Assembly: GCA_964019165.1 (NCBI GenBank)
Contig: OZ025269.1
Location: 10,514,191-10,578,190 of the forward strand
Direction: 5' to 3'
Source: Mastigias papua
Taxonomy: Eukaryota; Cnidaria; Scyphozoa; Rhizostomeae; Mastigiidae
DNA length: 64,000 nt
Positions 57,610 to 64,000 of this stretch are shown here, in pieces (position 1 is the stretch's first letter; each line of letters starts with the position of its first letter). Below the pieces are notes generated by a model that searched no databases, was not told where the DNA came from, and saw only the letters and a program-made list of their open reading frames with translations. The position numbers and the translations under genes are program-made.

Positions 57610-58316
57610 TGAAATAAAGTATATACATAAGAACTCTAATCATCCTCCGCATATTATTCACCAAATACCAAAGTCTATTGCAGTACGATTATCGGATACA
57701 TCATCAAATAAAGAAATATTTAGGAAAAGTAAAGTCTATTACGAAAAAGCATTACACGAAAGTGGATATTCAACCAATTTAGAATACACACCACATGATG
57801 ATTGCCAAGAGAAACAGGAACAAAGGAAACGGAAAAGGAATATAATCTGGTTCAACCCTCCGTACTCCAAAAATGTAGAAACGAATGTTGGAAAAGTATT
57901 TTTCAAACTATTAGATAAGTATTTCCCAAAGTCCAACAAACTACATAAAATTTTTAACAGAAATACAATAAAGATCAGTTACAGTTGTATGAAAAATTTA
58001 AACTCTATAATATCAGGACACAACAATTCAGTATTAAAATCAACAAAGGATGACTGCCGTCTCTGCAATTGCCAAAATCAAAACAACTGCCCACTGAAAG
58101 GAAAATGTCTCACACCTAGAATCGTATACCAAGCTACAGTGAAATCAGAAGGAAATATGAAAAGATATATTGGACTATCAGAAGCGACATTTAAAGAAAG
58201 ATATAGAAACCATTTCAAAGATTTTAATAATATCAGGTACCGGAATAACACAGAATTAGCAAAACATGTTTGGCAACTAAAAGTGAGTAATAAACACTTT
58301 GAAATAAAATGGAAGA

Positions 58317-58317
<1 letters not shown>
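57554..58317 (+). pseudogene. PLE connector and GIY-YIG endonuclease, interrupted
   Basis: The frame overlaps the RT end by a frameshift at about 57600. It has SEIKYIHKNSNHPPHIIHQI, NIIWFNPPYSKNVETNVGKV, a Cys cluster (CRLCNCQNQNNCPLKGKC) and the GIY-YIG core (VYQATVKSEGNMKRYIGLSE, FKERYRNHFKDF). It is cut at FEIKWKIL by the (ATT)n tract; the missing end lies at 63185-63350. The Cys cluster before GIY-YIG is typical of this PLE group. Confidence 0.85.

Positions 58318-58370
<53 letters not shown>
58318..58370. repeat. (ATT)n microsatellite, about 17.7 copies
   Basis: Perfect ATT repeat. Together with ATTATTATT at 61844-61852 it brackets the R2/R4-type element. It reads as (AAT)n on the minus strand, the expected 3' tail of the LINE at 61853-63180. 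Confidence 0.95.
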
Positions 58371-61300
58371 CATTAGTCGTCGAATGGTGGCGTGCAGACG
58401 TCACTGTACACGGCTCTCGATTAATCGTTGTTATTTTAGCCTGAATAACTTTATTCGATATCAAACTTACACAAATTTATTCATCTGATGTCAAGTTCAC
58501 CGAATTTATTATGGGTGGATTGAATCTATTCTGGATGTTGGCTTTCTTCGTTGTTTGCGCGTTCTGTGGCAAAGAGTTTCAATCCCTAGGCCGTCATTCA
58601 TGGCGCTGCAAGAAAAGGTTTGATAGTAATGTTAATGGTCCCAACGGAGCAATCAACATTGCATTGATTGATACCGGGATTGACTCCAATAGTCGTTCTC
58701 AGTTAAAGTGCTGCTGTGGCAAAGTTTGCAAAAATATGAGAGGTTTAAAATTACATCAACGAAGCTGCAGAATCACAAAGGATTTTGATGACACAGAGCT
58801 ATTTGAAGAGATTTTCGAAGATTCGAATTCCGATGAAGACCTGAATAATGATATTTTGCTAACGGATTTCTTTGATTTAAAACCAGGTGTTCGTTTACCC
58901 AAGACTGAGGATCAATGGAAACTTGCAAACATATATTTTCAATCGACGTTTTCAAACCTTACGTTCCGTCCGGAGTCTATAGACGCCAATATCACTTTCA
59001 TGAACACTACAATATACAATTACTTCAGAGATACTTATGGAATTATTGAAGATCCTGTTAACACTGAACTCAAAGATAAATATAAGGACAGCAGTAATAG
59101 AGTTCTAAAAAGGGACCTGAAAAATCTTAAGAACATCAACGCTCCTGTACACGAAATACAATATGTTGCCCGGTTATTACGAGGTAGACTTGCTAACCCT
59201 AAATCCACTGGCACCTCTATCGCCTTTACAGATCATGACAAGTCCATCACCAAAAGCTTTTGGGGCTATGTTAAGCGCACAATACAAAATAAACCAACAT
59301 TTCTTCCATCATTCTCGCTTGATTCTTGCAATAAATACTTTTTGAGTTTATTCTCAGCAAAAGCACCTAATAGAAGTTTTCCTATTCCTTCTTGGATCCC
59401 TTCGTTTGCTACCCCCGTCCATCCATTTAATTTACAGCCCCCGTCATATCAGAAAATAACCTCAGTTATTCAGCGTATGAAGGCTTCTAGTTCTCCGTCT
59501 CCACTTGACAGAATTTCTATCATATGTTTTAAGCGTTGCCCGTATCTTCGTTCTGTTTTAATGGAGCTGATTAAAAACATTTGGTCTTCTGGTTGTATAC
59601 CCTCTGAATGGAAGAAAGCTTGCACCATCTTGATCCATAAGAAAGGGGATACAAATTATCCAGCTAACTTCAGACCAATTACATTGCAGTCAGTTGGCCT
59701 TAAAATCTTCACATCCTGTCTTCGTGATTCTATTTTTGATTTTCTCAAGATAAATGGTTTTATTGAAAGCAAAATTCAAAAAGGCTTTACTCATAAGGTA
59801 TCTGGTACACTAGAGCACACTGCCATGATGGGAAATATCATAAACAAAGCGCGAATTAAACAGAGATCTTTGGTTATTACTTTGTTGGATTTAAAGAATG
59901 CGTTTGGGGAGGTGCATCATAGTTTGATTTCATCCGTTCTTACCTACCATCATGTACCTGACAACATCAAATCTTTGATCTCAGGTCTTTATACAAATTT
60001 CAAAACATCTATTATCACAGATCATTACAGATCGCCAGCTATCCCTGTCCGCAGGGGAGTCTTGCAAGGTGATTGCCTTAGCCCTTTACTTTTTAACATG
60101 TGCTTCAACACTTTCATTCAGTTCATAAAAGCAGAAAAATTTAAACAACTTGGCTTTTCTACCTTTGACAATTCGGATTGCTTGTTCCATCCAGTACACT
60201 GGTTTCAATTTGCTGATGATGCTGCAGTTATTACAAGTGGTGAAAAAGACAATCAGTTACTCTTGAATTGCTTCACTAGATGGTGTCAATGGGCAAAAAT
60301 GACTATAAGGGTAGACAAATGCACTACTTTTGGTATCAAGAAATTTTCTACTCGCTCTCTCCAATTTCAACCTTCTCTCTTAATTAATCATGCACCAGTT
60401 CCTACAGTTAGACAAGGTGAATCTTTTCGCTATCTTGGTCGTTATTTTGACTTTGCCATGAGCAATCAGGTTCACAAAAATAAACTTAGCTCTTTGTTTA
60501 CTGAACTGCTTAAGGAAATTGACTCTTTGCCTCTTCACCCAAAAAACAAACTTCTTTTGTATAGTAGGTTTGTTCTTTCTAAAGTGTCTTGGCACTTCAC
60601 TGTTGCTGACCTTTCTAAAACTTGGGTTACCGAGAACCTTGACAACCTAGTTTCCAAGTATATCCGTCAGTGGCTCGATCTTCCCGTTAGTGCCACCTTG
60701 AGTAGCATAATACTCTCTAAAAACCAGTTTGGTCTAAATATGATTCTTCCTTCGATGAAATTTTCACAGTGCCAAACTGTTTTTCGAAATTCTCTTCGAT
60801 CCTCTCCTAATGATGAAATTAAGTCTTTATGGAAAAGTACCAGTAGTGGCATGAACATCCAGTATGACGTATATAAGAATACTAAAGATGTATTAAAAGC
60901 AGTTCGCTCTGAGCATAAGCATCGTTTGCAGACACAACTACAATCTCAAGGAGCCATTCTTTCTTTTGTTCTCGATCATTCTCTTACTGTGACTAAATCC
61001 ATATGGACTTCAGTTCAGAGCAAGATGCCTAAAAATATATTCAACTTTACAATAAGGTACCTCAACAATTCACTTTCCACTCGCAACAACCTTAAAAAAT
61101 GGAATTTCGCACAGTCCTCAGAATGCTCTTTCTGTCATTTACCAGAAACTCTTCTTCATGTTGTAGCAGGTTGTAAATCTTACTTAGAAGAGGGTCGTTA
61201 CACCTGGCGGCACAACTCTGCATTACAAATCTTGGCTAACTATTTTAGAGCAAGTCCAGGAGCATCTCTTTACGTTGATCTCCCATGCTTTCATTCTCCT

Positions 61301-61843
61301 TCCATAATAACGGGAGACAATTTTCGTCCTGATCTTGTTTTTGTATCGCCTGACAATAAGATTTACATTCTCGAACTTACAGTTGGTTTTGAAACCAACC
61401 TAGAAGTGAACGCTGAGCGCAAGAGAGCTAAATATCAATCCCTTATGGAAACACTTAAATCCAAATATACAGATGTTAAGTTTGTCAATCTTTCTATCAG
61501 TTCTCTTGGAATTTTTGGCCTTTCTTGCTCTTCTTTTACTGAAATGTGCGATGCTCTAGCTGTTGATATGCGACACCGGCGCTACCTAATCTCAAAACTC
61601 TCAAATACCATCATTCGAACGACTTATTACATCTTTTGCCGTAGAAACAAGCCGTGGAATAGTCCAGAACTTCTTTCCATCTAAGATGCAATCCATTGTA
61701 GCTTTTTTTTTTTTTTTTTTATCCGTGTTTTAACTTTTGTTATCGTTAGTTATTTGTTTTATTGTTATCAGGCTAGCCAATTGTAACTACCTTTTTAAGT
61801 GAGGTTACCATTGTATGTAGCGGAATATAAAATGAAAGTCTCC
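58371..61843 (+). mobile_element. Full-length R2/R4-type non-LTR retrotransposon
   Basis: A 5' UTR of about 140 bases, one ORF of 1057 codons and a 3' UTR with an 18-T run (about 61703-61720) end at GAAAGTCTCC. ATT repeats lie on both sides, so it inserted into a trinucleotide microsatellite. Elements of the R4/Dong group are known to use TAA repeats. No stop or frameshift interrupts the ORF. Confidence 0.85.
58511..61684 (+). CDS. R2/R4-type retrotransposon protein (ZF-RT-CCHC-RLE)
   Basis: The 1057-residue protein has two N-terminal zinc fingers: C16-x2-C19-x9-H29-x3-C33 and C68/C69...C73-x8-H82-x3-C86, for target binding. An acidic linker follows (residues about 95-115). RT spans about 330-640: SGCIPSEWKKACTILIHKKG, NFRPITLQSVGLKIF, VITLLDLKNAFGEVHHS (motif A), GVLQGDCLSPLLF (motif B), FQFADDAAVI (FADD, near 566). 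A CCHC knuckle lies near 870 (CSFCHLPETLLHVVAGC). The restriction-like endonuclease lies at about 939-990 (FRPDLVFVS, IYILELTVGFETN, RKRAKYQSL). All catalytic residues are visible. The ATG fits since the zinc finger follows within 16 residues; an earlier start is not excluded. Confidence 0.88.
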   Translation: MGGLNLFWMLAFFVVCAFCGKEFQSLGRHSWRCKKRFDSNVNGPNGAINIALIDTGIDSNSRSQLKCCCGKVCKNMRGLKLHQRSCRITKDFDDTELFEEIFEDSNSDEDLNNDILLTDFFDLKPGVRLPKTEDQWKLANIYFQSTFSNLTFRPESIDANITFMNTTIYNYFRDTYGIIEDPVNTELKDKYKDSSNRVLKRDLKNLKNINAPVHEIQYVARLLRGRLANPKSTGTSIAFTDHDKSITKSFWGYVKRTIQNKPTFLPSFSLDSCNKYFLSLFSAKAPNRSFPIPSWIPSFATPVHPFNLQPPSYQKITSVIQRMKASSSPSPLDRISIICFKRCPYLRSVLMELIKNIWSSGCIPSEWKKACTILIHKKGDTNYPANFRPITLQSVGLKIFTSCLRDSIFDFLKINGFIESKIQKGFTHKVSGTLEHTAMMGNIINKARIKQRSLVITLLDLKNAFGEVHHSLISSVLTYHHVPDNIKSLISGLYTNFKTSIITDHYRSPAIPVRRGVLQGDCLSPLLFNMCFNTFIQFIKAEKFKQLGFSTFDNSDCLFHPVHWFQFADDAAVITSGEKDNQLLLNCFTRWCQWAKMTIRVDKCTTFGIKKFSTRSLQFQPSLLINHAPVPTVRQGESFRYLGRYFDFAMSNQVHKNKLSSLFTELLKEIDSLPLHPKNKLLLYSRFVLSKVSWHFTVADLSKTWVTENLDNLVSKYIRQWLDLPVSATLSSIILSKNQFGLNMILPSMKFSQCQTVFRNSLRSSPNDEIKSLWKSTSSGMNIQYDVYKNTKDVLKAVRSEHKHRLQTQLQSQGAILSFVLDHSLTVTKSIWTSVQSKMPKNIFNFTIRYLNNSLSTRNNLKKWNFAQSSECSFCHLPETLLHVVAGCKSYLEEGRYTWRHNSALQILANYFRASPGASLYVDLPCFHSPSIITGDNFRPDLVFVSPDNKIYILELTVGFETNLEVNAERKRAKYQSLMETLKSKYTDVKFVNLSISSLGIFGLSCSSFTEMCDALAVDMRHRRYLISKLSNTIIRTTYYIFCRRNKPWNSPELLSI

Positions 61844-63180
61844 ATTATTATTAACGAATCTTTATACAGGATTTTTCTACAGCCATATCATATTTACACT
61901 AGGTACATAAATATATACTGTTATCACTGAAGTCCTGTTAAATAAATCAAAAAAGAAGGAAAATAATTCTATGTGCCATAAGTCACAAGTGGTAAAATAC
62001 TAATTTAATTGCTTTTTAAAAGTTCTAAAGTCAGTTTCTTTCCTTGTGTTTTCGGGAAGTTTATTAAAAACTATAGCTCCTTGGTAATAGGTCGATTCCC
62101 GCGCTGCTTCCAACTTTATTTTAGGGATTTCTAATTTCGTTCCATAGCATCTTGTATTTGCGGTTGTTTTTCGTATCATGTAGTACTCCTTAAATTCACC
62201 ACAAATATCTTCATTATGTAGGCTCTTGTGTACAAAGGTGCATAGTTGCTTCTTTTTGATGGATTCAGCTTTTGGTATTGTTTCGCTATTGCCAATTATC
62301 AATTGGGCTCTATCCTCAACTTTTTCGATTTTGCTCTTTATATGGGGTGGAGTTGAACCATAGAGTGACAGTGACCCATAAGTAAGAATAGGGACATTCA
62401 TGATCTGATATATCAGATTGGTTGTTTTGGCATCCATGAAACTTCGCATTTTTCTCAAAAGATGTACTCTCGAAGACGCCTTTTTGATTGTTGCAGCTAA
62501 ATGTTGGGACATATTATGAGATGTGGTTAATGTCAGTCCCAGGTATTTATAGTTTTGTGTGGCTGCGATAGGAGTAGAATTGTGGTACAGTTGTAATGTG
62601 CTATTATCCACTTTGTTTAGTCGTTGGCTTGTTCCGAACATCATCACCTCAGTTTTACCTTTCTTACAGTTGATTATAAGCTCATTTTCCGCAAGCCAGT
62701 TAGTCAGTGAGCTGAAATCCTCCTCGACGCGTTTTTGAATTACATCAATATTTTTGTCAGCACAAAAAATGACCGTGTCGTCAGCATACATTACTATACC
62801 GCAATGCAAGAGAGTTTCTACGGCATCGTTGAAGTGCAGGAGGAATAAAAGAGGCCCTAATATGGATCCTTGTGGTACACCACAGTATATTGGATATAGG
62901 CCTGATGTCGTGCCTAGGAATGATACTTGCTGTTTTCTACCAAGAAGGTAACTAGTTAGCCACTGATACTCAGCTCCTGAGATACCATATGAAGGGAGCT
63001 TATTGATAATGGAGGCGTGAGAGATGGTATCGAACGCTATGCTCATGTCAATAAAAACTGCACCCGTTAGTTGTCCTTTATCCATATTTGTTCTTATATG
63101 GTCTGTAAAGAGTGTAGTTGCCTGTTCAGTGGAGCGGTTCCGGCGGAATCCAAACTGCCTATCCGATATTAGATATGATA
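61844..63180 (-). mobile_element. 5'-truncated CR1/L2-like LINE with (AAT)n tail
   Basis: The RT-bearing frame ends at 62000, a 150-bp 3' UTR follows, and the 3' end reads TTAATAATAAT at about 61855-61844. The R2/R4-type element interrupts that tail, and the rest of the (AAT)n lies at 58370-58318. The 5' end is truncated inside RT at about 63170-63185, where PLE coding resumes. Confidence 0.85.
62000..63175 (-). pseudogene. RT of the CR1/L2-like LINE, truncated but open
   Basis: Nearly 400 open codons: SDRQFGFRRNRSTEQATT, VFIDMSIAFDTISHASIINK (motif A), YCGVPQGSILGPLLFLLHF (motif B), IVMYADDTVIFCA (motif C, YADD) and the C-terminal domain to FRTFKKQLN. No stops were seen. The endonuclease and the N-terminal RT are missing. 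The open frame implies a fairly recent insertion. The ORF's ATG at 63202 probably belongs to flanking PLE sequence and is not the element start. Confidence 0.85.
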
Positions 63181-63184
63181 GAGA

Positions 63185-63350
63185 ACCAATGGAACACAAC
63201 ATAACGGGAAATGTAATTTATGCTTACATGAAAAGCTCTTCATTATTGACTCAATATACGATGAATGACTGCTTAATAAAAGATCAGAACTAATTAACAA
63301 ATGCCGCCATCAGAATAAACTCCTGTTAAGAACATTGAAGCAGACGTGAC
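63185..63350 (+). pseudogene. Displaced C-terminus of the split PLE protein
   Basis: Reads GKCNLCLHEKLFIIDSIYDE, one stop, LLNKRSELINKCRHQNKLLL, RTLKQT and a stop near 63350. This is the conserved end (CNLCL...NKRSEL...CRH.NK) of GIY-YIG PLE proteins, missing from 57554-58317. Confidence 0.8.
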
Positions 63351-63530
63351 TCCATTTAACGATCTGCGTTCTATTTTGCAACATGGATTCTACTCATACT
63401 TATTCGTTGTGCGTATATTATGCGTTGTTCAATTGTTATCTCCATATGCCTGATGATTGTGTTGGCATTACATTGTTGAGCACTTTGGTATGGTAGAAGA
63501 TACATTGGAATTTATCGCCGCTTGTCTAGA

Positions 63531-64000
<470 letters not shown>

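Larger units (their letters stand above)
56115..63530 (+). mobile_element. Penelope-like element split by nested insertions
   Basis: Left terminal repeat about 56115-56340, coding region 56380-58317, then foreign DNA to about 63180. The PLE C-terminus resumes at about 63185-63350 (GKCNLCLHEKLFIIDSIYDE, a stop, then LLNKRSELINKCRHQNKLLL), and the right terminal repeat follows at about 63402-63529 and ends at (TA)n. Both repeats share TTGTGCGTATATTATGCGTT and GGAATTTATCGCCGCTTGTC. The right repeat lacks about 67 bases present on the left, including half of the ribozyme. Confidence 0.85.

Noticed and set aside
58078..58464. Minus-strand 128-codon frame with poly-Asn
   Set aside because: Shadow of the PLE GIY-YIG frame running through the (ATT)n repeat.
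63448..63470. Hammerhead in the right repeat of the nested PLE
   Set aside because: The GAAA half is deleted; no complete core remains.

Overview
This is a repeat-dominated stretch of an AT-rich metazoan nuclear genome, most likely a cnidarian. The basis is inference: one intronless cnidopsin-like opsin, and a mixture of Penelope-like (PLE), CR1/Jockey-like, RTE-like and RLE-type LINEs, BEL/Pao and Ty3 elements, plus pogo, Tc1 and hAT DNA transposons. No bacterial operon, ribosome-binding-site or plasmid features are present. I recognise only one host gene, the opsin at 54707-55750 (+). Almost everything else recognisable is a transposable element (TE) or a microsatellite.

Layout. 1-2330: decayed RTE-like LINE (-). 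3837-5290 and 8190-9905: CR1/Jockey-like LINE remnants (+). 5420-8130 (+) and 20580-26090 (-): two copies of one hAT-like (DUF4371-type) transposon family in inverted orientation, the first holding a 277-bp mariner-like MITE whose empty site is visible in the second. 10484-12644: pogo-family transposon (-) with HTH, DDE and PHD-like finger remnants and matching TIRs. 14070-20360: two decayed RLE-type LINEs (+), one interrupted by a 955-bp Tigger-like MITE. 26480-27450: 5'-truncated CR1-like LINE (+). 29732-34915: a structurally intact Ty3/gypsy element (-) with 168/167-bp LTRs differing by one base, a 4-bp target duplication, gag, and pol in the -1 frame behind a classic T_TTA_AAC slip site with a downstream stem. 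35370-39297: pieces of at least two other decayed gypsy elements. 39297-44335: decayed BEL/Pao element (-). 44834-46375: a foldback MITE, a pogo transposase C-terminus and an inverted BEL-type LTR.

47700-54345 is a PLE graveyard. GIY-YIG and RT fragments on both strands are joined through long hairpins and separated by (TA)n arrays, and most PLE terminal repeats hold a minimal hammerhead-ribozyme-like core. 56114-63530 is a three-level nest. A PLE with a GIY-YIG C-terminus and a well-formed hammerhead in its left terminal repeat is split by a minus-strand CR1/L2-like LINE. The (AAT)n tail of that LINE in turn holds an intact 1057-codon R2/R4-type retrotransposon (two N-terminal zinc fingers, RT, CCHC, restriction-like endonuclease).

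How the parts work together: the gypsy gag/pol and the R2/R4-type ORF are the two units that look able to encode active proteins. The PLE ribozymes would act on PLE RNA. The opsin is independent of these and survives as a clean ORF among them. All family calls come from motif recognition by eye; no database search was run.
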